Origin: an uncultured Lachnospiraceae bacterium
GTDB lineage: Bacteria > Bacillota > Clostridia > Lachnospirales > Lachnospiraceae
DNA length: 9,975 nucleotides
NCBI GenBank assembly: GCA_945834545.1
Contig: CAMAHO010000070.1
Coordinates: 1 to 9,975 of the forward strand
Reading direction: 5' to 3'
Positions 1 to 7,492 of the stretch are shown piece after piece. The translations under genes and the position numbers were made by a program. Below the pieces are notes generated by a model. It made no database searches, had not been told where the DNA came from, and saw only the letters and a list, made by a program, of their open reading frames with translations. Position 1 is the first letter of the stretch. The number at the start of each line of letters is the position of its first letter.

Positions 1-7
1 TCAATGA

Positions 8-56
8 GCAAAGTTAGCTGCGTAGCAGCGAGAAAGCACCGTAGGTGCGACTTTGC
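8..56. repeat. Three-way-junction-like palindromic element
   Basis: An outer 7-bp inverted repeat (GCAAAGT at 8-14, ACTTTGC at 50-56) encloses two perfect 5-bp hairpins. These are GCTGC/GCAGC (17-21, 25-29) and GCACC/GGTGC (36-40, 44-48), each closing a GTA triloop. The fold is the same on either strand, so orientation cannot be assigned. It lies in the non-coding tail after divIB. Such nested palindromes resemble dispersed REP- or MITE-like repeats. My impression that similar sequences recur in Lachnospiraceae genomes comes from memory and is unverified. It may extend left of the window. A structured RNA is the alternative reading. Confidence 0.6.
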
Positions 57-65
57 GAATGGCGC

Positions 66-104
66 GGCTGAACTGTTACAACTTTTTTTATTAACAGTTC
101 AGCC
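66..104. repeat. 13-bp perfect inverted repeat with T-rich loop
   Basis: The arms GGCTGAACTGTTA (66-78) and TAACAGTTCAGCC (92-104) are perfect complements around a 13-nt loop that holds seven T on the plus strand. There is no T-tract after the stem on either strand, so it is not a textbook rho-independent terminator. It directly follows the element at 8-56 and may be part of the same composite repeat. It could still act as a 3'-end stabilising hairpin for the divIB transcript. Confidence 0.7.
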
Positions 105-137
105 ATAATCTGTATCGTAGCCAAATCATGCTTGCAT

Positions 138-159
138 GGGGACAAATGTACCTGTCCCC
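138..159. repeat. GGGGACA/TGTCCCC hairpin downstream of divIB
   Basis: A perfect 7-bp inverted repeat (GGGGACA 138-144, TGTCCCC 153-159) with an 8-nt loop begins 13 nt after the divIB stop codon on the minus strand. No U-tract follows on the minus strand, so intrinsic termination is unlikely. GGGGACA...TGTCCCC palindromes are, as I recall, typical of REP-like repeats mobilised by REP-associated tyrosine transposases (RAYT). That assignment is inference. A processed 3' end for the operon mRNA is the alternative role. Confidence 0.6.
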
Positions 160-172
160 TATGACCCCGGAC

Positions 173-910
173 TTAATCTGCATCCGGCAAAAATGTATAT
201 TTGCCATTTGCTTCGTCATACTTCTCCATTTTTAATGTTCCTTTTTTACCCGTCAGACTAGGCAGGAACTCCGGTAGCAGCATAATCTTATCCTCCACAT
301 GAAGCTCATCGTCTCCCAAGGCTACCTTTACGTCGTCAAAAAACAGAAATATCTCACCATCCTTTCGAAAATGAATTCGTCTTGCCTGCAGAGAATACTT
401 GTTTAGCAGCTTGGACAAATCCAGAATTCTTGCGAAAATTCCGGGGTCCTCCACCGGCAAAGCCTGTCCCAAGACAGCATAGTCAAAGGTTAACCCGGTT
501 ATCTGGGGCACTCCCTGGGTTTTCACGCTGGAATTTTCCACCACATAACCATCCTTATCAAAATACATGTTGGTTCCCATAAACTCCACATAGCCCGCCA
601 GAGCCTTTTCGTACACCGTAATCTTTATGGTATCGGGAGCCAGAATGGAAACGTCCATGACATCTACAAAGGGAATTCCCACCACGCTCTTATCCTTGTA
701 TTTCCAGGACAGGTAAAGGGAGTTGTCCCCGAAGGTGCCTCCCATTACCATCTCCTTGATTTCTTCCTGTGTGTAATGCACATTCCCTTCCACATAAACA
801 TTCTCAACGGTATATTTTTTATGAACATAAAGCGCCGTTGCAGCCACTGCCCCTAAGAGAAGCACCACCACCAGAAACCCTATCCATTTTTTTCTTCCTC
901 TGCTAAACAC
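173..910 (-). CDS. divIB: Cell division protein DivIB/FtsQ
   Basis: A bitopic division protein that, with FtsL and DivIC, forms the scaffold activating the septal synthase FtsW-PBP2b on the outer face of the membrane. The 245-aa product has a short basic N-terminus (RGRKK), one membrane segment (about residues 9-29), a POTRA domain starting at YTVENVYVEGN (about 33-101), and a beta-rich FtsQ/DivIB domain (about 105-225). Length is usual for the family. The start is GTG, 8 nt inside the 3' end of murA, with a rather distant AGGAG 12 nt upstream. No ATG lies near enough to keep the membrane segment, so GTG is preferred, and coupled translation with murA is likely. Weak conservation is normal for this family; order and architecture make the call firm. 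Confidence 0.9.
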   Translation of the reverse strand: MFSRGRKKWIGFLVVVLLLGAVAATALYVHKKYTVENVYVEGNVHYTQEEIKEMVMGGTFGDNSLYLSWKYKDKSVVGIPFVDVMDVSILAPDTIKITVYEKALAGYVEFMGTNMYFDKDGYVVENSSVKTQGVPQITGLTFDYAVLGQALPVEDPGIFARILDLSKLLNKYSLQARRIHFRKDGEIFLFFDDVKVALGDDELHVEDKIMLLPEFLPSLTGKKGTLKMEKYDEANGKYTFLPDAD

Positions 911-2156
911 TTGCTACTCTTGCTCCTAAATCTCGTAGGTCACGACATATATTTTCATAACCCCTGTATAAAAAGGCTGTGTGCTGTACCAGGGTAGAAC
1001 CCTTGGCGCATAGACCGGCAAGCACCAGCGCTGCCCCGCCTCTAAGCTCCATAGCCTCTACTTCTGCGCCCTGTAGCTGTTCTATACCCTGAATTTCCAC
1101 GCTCTCCTCGTCTATATCACGAATATTGGCACCCAGTTTTCTTAGCTGGGGAACGATACGAAACCGGTTTTCAAAGATTTTCTCCCGGATAATGGTCTGC
1201 CCCGTTGCCACACAGCTTGCAACCAAGGCGGCGGACTGTAGGTCCGTGGGAAACCTCGGATACACTCCTGTGATCAATTCTCCCACAGCCTTGGGTCTCT
1301 CCGGACCCTGTATATAGATGCCCTCCTCACAGCAGTTCCAAACAGCGCCCATTCGCTCTGCCACTGCAAGGGGTTCGTATAACTCTCTCCAGGGCGCCTT
1401 TTGCAAAAACACATTTCCACCTGTGGCTATGGTGGCAAAGAGATAGGTCCCGGCCACAATTCGGTCCGGAGGAATGGTGTACCTCACCCCACGAAGCGCC
1501 TTGACTCCTTCCACTCGGATACAATCACTTCCTGCTCCGGTAATTCTTGCTCCACATCGGGAAAGATACTGACACAGGGCCACAATCTCCGGTTCCGCGG
1601 CTGCCCCCTGTATCAGTGTTTCGCCCTTGGCCAAAACAGCTGCAAGCACCAGGTTTTCTGTCGCCCCTACGCTAGGTCCGGGCAACTGGATTGCCGTTCC
1701 GCAAAGCATCGCTGCAGTTGCCTGGATTCGGTCCTCTTGGTAGGAAATCGTCGCTCCCATCCGGGTTAAGCCCATAACATGATAATCAATCTTCCGATTA
1801 CCAATCACACAGCCACCGATTCCGGACATACTAACCTCACCTACGGCACCAAGAAGAGCCCCCAACAAAAAGATGGAGGAGCGCATGCCTTCGGAGTATC
1901 CATCCGGGATGGCTCCGCTGTAAACCCCTGAAGAATCCAGATACAGCCCGTCTTCTTTCCAGATGGCCTTGCATCCTATGCTTTCCAAAATTTCTATCAT
2001 CCGATAGACATCCGTGATTCTTGGACAATTTTCTAAAAAATTACAATCCTTCGTCAATAACGATGCAGCCATGATGGGCAGTGCTGCATTTTTTGAACCC
2101 TGTATCTTGACTGCTCCGCACAAGGGGGTACCACCATTCACAAGAATTGAGTCCAT
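903..2156 (-). CDS. murA: UDP-N-acetylglucosamine 1-carboxyvinyltransferase MurA
   Basis: Cytoplasmic enzyme that transfers enolpyruvyl from PEP to UDP-GlcNAc, the first committed step of peptidoglycan synthesis. The 417-aa product is full length. Visible family residues are K22-N23 (SKNA), R92, catalytic Cys116 in GGCVIGNR (equivalent to E. coli Cys115, the fosfomycin target), R121, the SVGATEN segment at 162-168, D305 in FPTDLQ (the general base), LRGGAAL at 371-377, and the C-terminal RGYENI with R398. The loop after Cys116 reads NRKID rather than the usual xRPVD, a mild divergence. The ATG start has an AAGGA-type SD 6-7 nt upstream. It sits 55 bp after ftsW and overlaps divIB by 8 nt. Firmicutes often carry two paralogues (MurA and MurZ/MurAB); which one this is cannot be told here. 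Confidence 0.95.
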   Translation of the reverse strand: MDSILVNGGTPLCGAVKIQGSKNAALPIMAASLLTKDCNFLENCPRITDVYRMIEILESIGCKAIWKEDGLYLDSSGVYSGAIPDGYSEGMRSSIFLLGALLGAVGEVSMSGIGGCVIGNRKIDYHVMGLTRMGATISYQEDRIQATAAMLCGTAIQLPGPSVGATENLVLAAVLAKGETLIQGAAAEPEIVALCQYLSRCGARITGAGSDCIRVEGVKALRGVRYTIPPDRIVAGTYLFATIATGGNVFLQKAPWRELYEPLAVAERMGAVWNCCEEGIYIQGPERPKAVGELITGVYPRFPTDLQSAALVASCVATGQTIIREKIFENRFRIVPQLRKLGANIRDIDEESVEIQGIEQLQGAEVEAMELRGGAALVLAGLCAKGSTLVQHTAFLYRGYENICRDLRDLGARVASV

Positions 2157-2211
2157 GGGCTTTCCTTACCTAGGAAAATTATTCTATTCTATGCTTTCAC
2201 TTGAGACTTTG

Positions 2212-3372
2212 TTACCCTTCCTTGAAGCGAATGCTTTTTGCCACATTTAACACCAGTCCCACCTCAATCAGCAGAAAAATAACCGAAGAACCACCATAGC
2301 TGATAAAGGGTAAGGAAATACCGGTATTGGGAATGGTAGCCGTCACCACGGCAATATTTAAAATCGCCTGAATTGCAATATGCGCCATAACACCAACTAC
2401 CAACATACCGCCAAACAAATCCGGCGCGTTGTTTGCCACAACCATCATTCTCCAAATCAAAAGTGCGAAGAGGAAAATCACCACAAAAGCTCCAAACAGG
2501 CCTAACTCCTCACAGATGACAGAGAAAATCATATCGTTTTGGGATTCCGGAAGGAACTGCAGCTTTTGCATGCTCTGACCTAGTCCCTTTCCAAAGGCAC
2601 CCCCGCTTCCGATTGCATATAAAGCTTGCAGTGTCTGGAAACCGGTTCCCTGAGAATACTTCTCCGGATCCTTCCAGGCTAAAATTCTTCCTGCCCGAAA
2701 GCCGGTGATCAAATCTGTCTTAAAGATAATAAACAGTAAAATTGCGACCGCTACTACCCCTATCAAGCCAATGAGAATAAAGTATTTATAGTGGGAATTT
2801 GCCACAAAATACATCACCAGAGAGATACCATATACAATGATAGCGGAGCTTAGGTTATCTGTAATCTGCCAAATCATAACCGCAATAGGCAAGGGTGAAA
2901 ATAGCATCCAGAGAAATCCCTTTTTGCCATCAATATCCCTTCCCAGCTTACACACCAGTACGGCCAGAAACAGAATCATACAAAGCTTGGAAACCTCGGC
3001 TGGCTGCAGATTAAACCCCACTCCAGGAAGCTTAATCCATCTTCTGGCCTTGTGGGATTCCACACCCAAAGGGCTTAATACCAATACTATGAGTACAGCA
3101 GACAAAATATAACCCAGGATGTAAAATTTCTTCCAAAAATCATAGGGAACACAGGAGACCACAAACATAGCAATCAATCCCAATATAACGGAAATCAGCT
3201 GCTTTCGCAGGTAATGTGACTCATTCCCGAACTCCTGTAAGGCCGAATAGGAGCTGGCGGAATAGATCATGACCAAGCCAAAGCCCAATAAGAATAGAAC
3301 GATAAAGAGAAGACTGTAATCAAAATAAGCCTCTTCATTTTTGTTCTTTTTTTTATTCGGTAAAATACTCAT
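2212..3372 (-). CDS. ftsW: Lipid II glycosyltransferase FtsW (SEDS family)
   Basis: SEDS-family polytopic membrane protein that polymerises lipid II into septal glycan strands together with a class B PBP. The 386-aa product has about ten hydrophobic segments after a basic N-terminus. Family signatures are PAEVSK (124-129), DNLSSA (172-177), the loop ending LPESQND where D280 aligns with the catalytic Asp of E. coli FtsW (D297), EELGLFG, and SLPFISYGGSS (353-363). RodA is the alternative, but dcw placement favours FtsW. The reading frame extends upstream to a TTG at 3390 that has no SD. ATG at 3372 has AGAGAGG five nt upstream and is chosen. It lies 26 bp after the second PBP. Confidence 0.93.
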   Translation of the reverse strand: MSILPNKKKNKNEEAYFDYSLLFIVLFLLGFGLVMIYSASSYSALQEFGNESHYLRKQLISVILGLIAMFVVSCVPYDFWKKFYILGYILSAVLIVLVLSPLGVESHKARRWIKLPGVGFNLQPAEVSKLCMILFLAVLVCKLGRDIDGKKGFLWMLFSPLPIAVMIWQITDNLSSAIIVYGISLVMYFVANSHYKYFILIGLIGVVAVAILLFIIFKTDLITGFRAGRILAWKDPEKYSQGTGFQTLQALYAIGSGGAFGKGLGQSMQKLQFLPESQNDMIFSVICEELGLFGAFVVIFLFALLIWRMMVVANNAPDLFGGMLVVGVMAHIAIQAILNIAVVTATIPNTGISLPFISYGGSSVIFLLIEVGLVLNVAKSIRFKEG

Positions 3373-3377
3373 ATCGT

Positions 3378-3384
3378 CCTCTCT
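3378..3384 (-). promoter_or_regulatory. Ribosome binding site of ftsW
   Basis: AGAGAGG on the minus strand lies 5 nt before ATG at 3372. It decides in favour of this start over the in-frame TTG six codons upstream at 3390, which has no SD-like sequence before it. Confidence 0.7.
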
Positions 3385-3398
3385 TTCCAAAACCGTAC

Positions 3399-5135
3399 TT
3401 ATTCATTATACCCCTGAATCTCTAAATAAGGAAGAATATTTTCGTAAAGCTGCCTGATGACAGGAGCGGCAATCTGTCCTCCGTAATACATTCCCTGGGG
3501 CTCATTGATGATGACGATGGCAATGACCTGAGGGTCATCTGCCGGTGCAAAGCCGATAAAGGAAGCAATGTATTTCCCGCTTCCTCTGGGAAGCTTCTGG
3601 CTGGTAGCAGTCTTGCCTCCCACCAAAAAGCCCTCTACCTTACCGTTTCCTCCGCCTCCCTCTGAAACTACCTTTTCTAAGAGAAACCGCATGGTCTCCG
3701 AGGTCTCCTGGGAAATCATGCCACTCTGTTCCGGATAGGTGAACACGACTCCCTCTCCTCCTTCGTAGACCGCCTTCACTCCCAGATGGGGTGTGATTCT
3801 TGTGCCTCCGTTGATAATGGAGGACACGGTGGTCAGTAACTGGATTGGGGTCAACTGAAAGGATTGCCCAAAGGAAACAGTAGCCAGCTCCACATTTCCC
3901 ATATTCTCCTTCTGATGCATGATGGTGCCTGCCTCCCCCGGCAGGTCAATGCCTGTTTTACGCTTTAAACCCAGCCTTTCAAAATACTCGTAATACCGGT
4001 CCACGCCGATTCGAAGTCCCAGGGTGACAAAGCTGGGGTTGCAGGAATTTTCGATTGCCTGAACAAAGGTCTGTGCCCCGTGGCCTCTCACCTTATGGCA
4101 TCGTATGCGTCTATCGTCCACGATGATATATCCCGGGCAGTAGAAGGGATCACTGGTAGTAACCACGTGATTCTCCAGCCCAATGGTTGCCGTGATAATT
4201 TTAAAGGTAGAGCCGGGCTCGTAGGTATCACTCACCAGTCTGTTTCTCCACATATCATTCAGGGCATCCATCTTTTCTTTTTCCGTCATAGCGAAAGTAT
4301 CTACCCCTTCCGGAAAGACAAAGGGCTCATTGGAGTTGAATTCCGGCACATCTACCATAGCGTAGATTTCCCCGTTTTTCGGATTCATCACCAGGATAGA
4401 GACATTTTGGGCTTGCTTTTCCTCCATCACCTTTTCTGCCAGCAAAAGGGCGTAGCCCTGGATGTTGGCATCCAGACTGGTATAGAGGTCTGCCCCGTCC
4501 ACCGGTTCCTTCCGCCTCTCCCCCTTGCCTTCAATTTCCAGGCCTTTGGCATCCGTGGTGGCATATATGATGCCCGGCGTTCCCTGCAGATATTCGTCAT
4601 AGCTTACCTCCAGACCAATGATGCCTTGGTTATCGCCTCCCGTGAACCCCAGCACCTTACCCGCAAAATAGTCCTCCGTATAGGTTCTCTTGTAATCTTC
4701 ATCTACCTTAACGCCGGGAAGATTTGCCTCTCGGATCAAATCCCCTATGGCCTTATCCACATTGCTTTTTACTCGTTCCATAGAGGAACGCTTTTCCACT
4801 CTTTTTCTCACAAACTCAGGCGACAGACTCAGGGTTTGTGAGAGGAAATCAATGACCTGCTCTGCATCCACAATCTGACTATGTATTACACTGATGGTAC
4901 AGACAGACCTATTGTCCGCCAGAACCCTTCCGTTACGGTCCAGAATGCGTCCTCTTTTGGCTTTTATGGGGCGCTCTCTCTCGTGCAGTTCCTCTGCCAT
5001 AGTGGAGTAATGCTCTCCCTTCACGGCTATGAGGTAACAGTATCTGCCCAGCAGAAAAAGCAGCGCTGTCAAAAACAAGACGCAAAGCAAGGCAATCTTC
5101 TTGCGATGATAAACTAACAGTTTTCCCCATTCCAT
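3399..5135 (-). CDS. Class B penicillin-binding protein, SpoVD-like transpeptidase
   Basis: DD-transpeptidase that cross-links peptidoglycan on the outer face of the membrane. The 578-aa product has a cytoplasmic N-terminus, a membrane segment (about 13-36), a dimer/pedestal domain starting near KRGRILDRNGRVLA (60-73), and a transpeptidase domain with S309-T-F-K312, S364-C-N366 and a third motif at 508-511. That third motif reads KTAT, not KTGT. Cys346 and Cys365 lie 37 and 56 residues after the nucleophile, close to the redox-sensitive cysteine pair known in Bacillus SpoVD. There is no C-terminal PASTA domain, unlike B. subtilis SpoVD, so the protein is somewhat short. The ATG start has only a weak GGGG-type SD and abuts a possible hairpin (5137-5189). 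It is the second of two tandem class B PBPs. A sporulation role (spoVD) or a second vegetative PBP are both possible. Confidence 0.85.
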   Translation of the reverse strand: MEWGKLLVYHRKKIALLCVLFLTALLFLLGRYCYLIAVKGEHYSTMAEELHERERPIKAKRGRILDRNGRVLADNRSVCTISVIHSQIVDAEQVIDFLSQTLSLSPEFVRKRVEKRSSMERVKSNVDKAIGDLIREANLPGVKVDEDYKRTYTEDYFAGKVLGFTGGDNQGIIGLEVSYDEYLQGTPGIIYATTDAKGLEIEGKGERRKEPVDGADLYTSLDANIQGYALLLAEKVMEEKQAQNVSILVMNPKNGEIYAMVDVPEFNSNEPFVFPEGVDTFAMTEKEKMDALNDMWRNRLVSDTYEPGSTFKIITATIGLENHVVTTSDPFYCPGYIIVDDRRIRCHKVRGHGAQTFVQAIENSCNPSFVTLGLRIGVDRYYEYFERLGLKRKTGIDLPGEAGTIMHQKENMGNVELATVSFGQSFQLTPIQLLTTVSSIINGGTRITPHLGVKAVYEGGEGVVFTYPEQSGMISQETSETMRFLLEKVVSEGGGGNGKVEGFLVGGKTATSQKLPRGSGKYIASFIGFAPADDPQVIAIVIINEPQGMYYGGQIAAPVIRQLYENILPYLEIQGYNE

Positions 5136-5136
5136 G

Positions 5137-5189
5137 TCAAAAGCCCCACATCCGGATTACTCTCTTCCAAGTCTATGAGGCTCTTTTGA
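5137..5189 (-). promoter_or_regulatory. Possible hairpin at the start of the second PBP
   Basis: On the minus strand TCAAAAG (5189-5183) can pair with CTTTTGA (5143-5137). A two-nt internal mismatch and a further CC/GG pairing would draw in the GGGG that is the only SD-like sequence for the downstream ATG, one nt away. If formed, the fold would lower initiation of the second PBP relative to the first. It lies in the 72-bp gap between the two PBP genes, the second longest gap in the operon. The loop is long (about 30 nt), so the structure is tentative. Confidence 0.3.
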
Positions 5190-5207
5190 ATTTTATGATA
5201 GAATCCC

Positions 5208-7478
5208 TTATTCCGACAAAGGCATATAAGAGCCGTCTATGGGGTCTCCCGTATCAGGGTCCAGAAGTTCTCCGGTATTCGGGTCAATGTAACAGCCGGT
5301 AGCCGGGTCCTTCTCATATTTCATCCACTTGGGCAAGGTAATCTGTACAGAAGGCTCATCCTCTTGTCCTTCTGCGTTTTCTCCTTCCCCGTCCTCTTCT
5401 CCTGTTTCCTCCACAGGTCTACCGTATTTCAGGGTATTCTCCAGCTTTCTTTCTTCCAGCTCCTGTATTTCAGCCTCGCTGAGTTCTTCCGTCATATAAA
5501 TATTTTCATAAGGAAGAAGCTCTGTCATAATGTCTCTCAAAATTCCTGTGGCATACTTGGACTGATCCTGCTTGTCAGAGTTTGGTCTGTCAACCACCAC
5601 ATACACCGCCAGCTCCGGGTCGTCCACCGGCGCAAAGCCTAGGAAGGAAACGATGTATTCCTTATTTCCACGGGGCAGTGTCTGGGCTGTACCGGATTTT
5701 CCTCCGATCAGATATCCTGCCGGTCTGGCGGACTTACCGGTTCCCTCTGTCACCACCGCCGTGCAAAACTGTCTGATCCACTGGGAGGTGGAGGGGGAAA
5801 TGGTTTGTTTTAATACTCTGGGCTCAATGGTTTTCACCGTAGCTCCGGCAGAATTTGTTATCTTGTTGACCATATGAGGCTCATAATAATAGCCACCGTT
5901 GATTAGAGAGCAGAACCCTGAAATCATCTGAATCATGGTAACATTGAAGTTTTGTCCAAAGGTATAGGTCGCTAAGTCCGCTGCATCTACCTGGGATACC
6001 TCCTTCATCAGATTTGCAGTACGAAACTCTCCGGCTAAGTCTATATTGGTCTTTAAACCAAAATTAAAATTTTGCTGATAGGTACAGAAAGCATTCTTCC
6101 CCATAATCTGTCCGATGCGCATCATAGCCACATTGCAGGACTGGGCAATAGCCGTCTGCAGATTGATGACGCCGTCACCCGAGCGGTTATGGCAATGAAT
6201 CTGATGTCCGCCCACCTCCAGCACGCCATTGCACTCATAGCAGGAATCCGGCTCAACTGCTCCGATTTCCAAGGCCGCTGCAGTCGTGAAGGGTTTCATG
6301 GTGGAGCCCGGCTCATAGGTGCTGGAAATGCAGTAGTTTTTCCACAGATTATTCAGATTCACATATAATTGGGCATCATTTAAGGTACTCAACACTTCTT
6401 CGTCAATGATAGTGGTGGTCTTTTTCACTTCCTTGTAACCGGCATCATTGGTAATCTCCTCGTACAGATTTGAGCCGATTAAGGCTTGGATGTTGCGTGT
6501 GTCATTCAGATTATACTTAGGGTAGTTTGCCATGCCCAGAATCTCACCGCTCTTCACGCGCATCGCAATAACGCCCACGTTCTCAGCCCCGTTTCCTGTC
6601 CTGGCGCCATTGGCGTAGGTATCGTTAAACTTCTCCAAGGCTCTTTCCAAAATATCCTGAACATTGGCATCTATCGTGGAATGAATGGTATAGCCGTCCT
6701 CCGCCGGCTTGACGGTTCTCTCCAGCGCCAGGTCATCATTCAGATATCCATATTCTCGTCCGTTGGTGCCATTTAACACATCATTGTAATATTCTTCCAG
6801 GCCGTACATTCCTTCATTATCTGACCGAGTAAAGCCGATGACATCGCAGGCCAGGCTTCCTCCGGGATAGTACCGCTTATATTCATCCTCAAACCAAACG
6901 CCCTTTATCTTGTTCTCTTCCTCCTGTAAGGCTTTAAATTCGCTGATTTCGTTGTAGGACAATTGTTTCTTTGCCACATACCAGGAGGAGGTTGGATTGT
7001 CGGAGATATGCTTCCTTATAGCAGCCATATCCAACTCCGGGAAACACTTTGCAAGGGCCCCCAGGGTGGGCTCAAGATACTCTTCTTTATCCAGCATAAC
7101 CTTTGCATCAATGATAAGATTATACACCTTTTCCGTGGTGGCAAGCTTTGTACCCTTGGCATCCACAATATCCCCTCTTCTGAATGGAATTGTGATAGAG
7201 TCATAGCTCTGCTGGGAAAACACCTCTTTCTGATATTCTATCTCATTGTTTTTGACAATATAAAGCAGACGGACGGAAAGCCCAAGAAAAGCCAGCAGTA
7301 CTCCCAAAAAGAATACTACCAGCTTTGCCTTCATTTCTCGCCGAAAGACACGTTTGCCTTGTTTCTTGGTGCCACGCTCTGCGACTCTGTCTTGTTTTAC
7401 CTCATCGTCTCTATGCATTCTCCTCGTACTACGTGCCCTGGCACTGTCTTTTTTCATTTCATCGTCTATTCTACTCAA
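5208..7478 (-). CDS. Class B penicillin-binding protein, FtsI/PBP2-type septal transpeptidase
   Basis: DD-transpeptidase, probably the division partner of FtsW (FtsI/PbpB role). The 756-aa product has a highly charged cytoplasmic tail (1-50), a membrane segment (about 51-74), a dimer/pedestal domain from about residue 96 (IPFRRGDIVD), and a transpeptidase domain with S392-T-M-K395, S447-C-N449 and K594-S-G-T597. Cys429 and Cys448 sit 37 and 56 residues after the nucleophile. After the catalytic domain (ending near 655) comes a 100-residue tail instead of PASTA domains. It has a Glu/Lys-rich helix, an acidic linker (690-709), and three 8-residue repeats beginning DPxTG (724-747). The start is TTG, with AGGAG nine nt upstream overlapping the ftsL stop. 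The in-frame ATG at 7457 lacks an SD. It lies 12 bp after ftsL, as expected for ftsI. Confidence 0.9.
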   Translation of the reverse strand: MSRIDDEMKKDSARARSTRRMHRDDEVKQDRVAERGTKKQGKRVFRREMKAKLVVFFLGVLLAFLGLSVRLLYIVKNNEIEYQKEVFSQQSYDSITIPFRRGDIVDAKGTKLATTEKVYNLIIDAKVMLDKEEYLEPTLGALAKCFPELDMAAIRKHISDNPTSSWYVAKKQLSYNEISEFKALQEEENKIKGVWFEDEYKRYYPGGSLACDVIGFTRSDNEGMYGLEEYYNDVLNGTNGREYGYLNDDLALERTVKPAEDGYTIHSTIDANVQDILERALEKFNDTYANGARTGNGAENVGVIAMRVKSGEILGMANYPKYNLNDTRNIQALIGSNLYEEITNDAGYKEVKKTTTIIDEEVLSTLNDAQLYVNLNNLWKNYCISSTYEPGSTMKPFTTAAALEIGAVEPDSCYECNGVLEVGGHQIHCHNRSGDGVINLQTAIAQSCNVAMMRIGQIMGKNAFCTYQQNFNFGLKTNIDLAGEFRTANLMKEVSQVDAADLATYTFGQNFNVTMIQMISGFCSLINGGYYYEPHMVNKITNSAGATVKTIEPRVLKQTISPSTSQWIRQFCTAVVTEGTGKSARPAGYLIGGKSGTAQTLPRGNKEYIVSFLGFAPVDDPELAVYVVVDRPNSDKQDQSKYATGILRDIMTELLPYENIYMTEELSEAEIQELEERKLENTLKYGRPVEETGEEDGEGENAEGQEDEPSVQITLPKWMKYEKDPATGCYIDPNTGELLDPDTGDPIDGSYMPLSE

Positions 7479-7487
7479 TGCTATCTG

Positions 7488-7492
7488 CTCCT
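7488..7492 (-). promoter_or_regulatory. Ribosome binding site for the TTG start of the first PBP
   Basis: AGGAG lies 9 nt before TTG at 7478 and overlaps the ftsL stop codon TAG (7493-7491). This supports the non-ATG start and suggests translational coupling of ftsL with the PBP. Confidence 0.75.

Noticed and set aside
66..104. Intrinsic terminator for the divIB transcript
   Set aside because: The 13-bp stem is strong, but no T-tract follows on either strand; the T-run is inside the loop.
3373..3390. TTG start for ftsW at 3390
   Set aside because: No SD before it, while ATG at 3372 has AGAGAGG at good spacing.
4080..4841. Plus-strand open frame of 253 codons
   Set aside because: It lies fully antisense to the second PBP, whose family motifs are clear. 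It has no recognisable domain and no SD that I can see.
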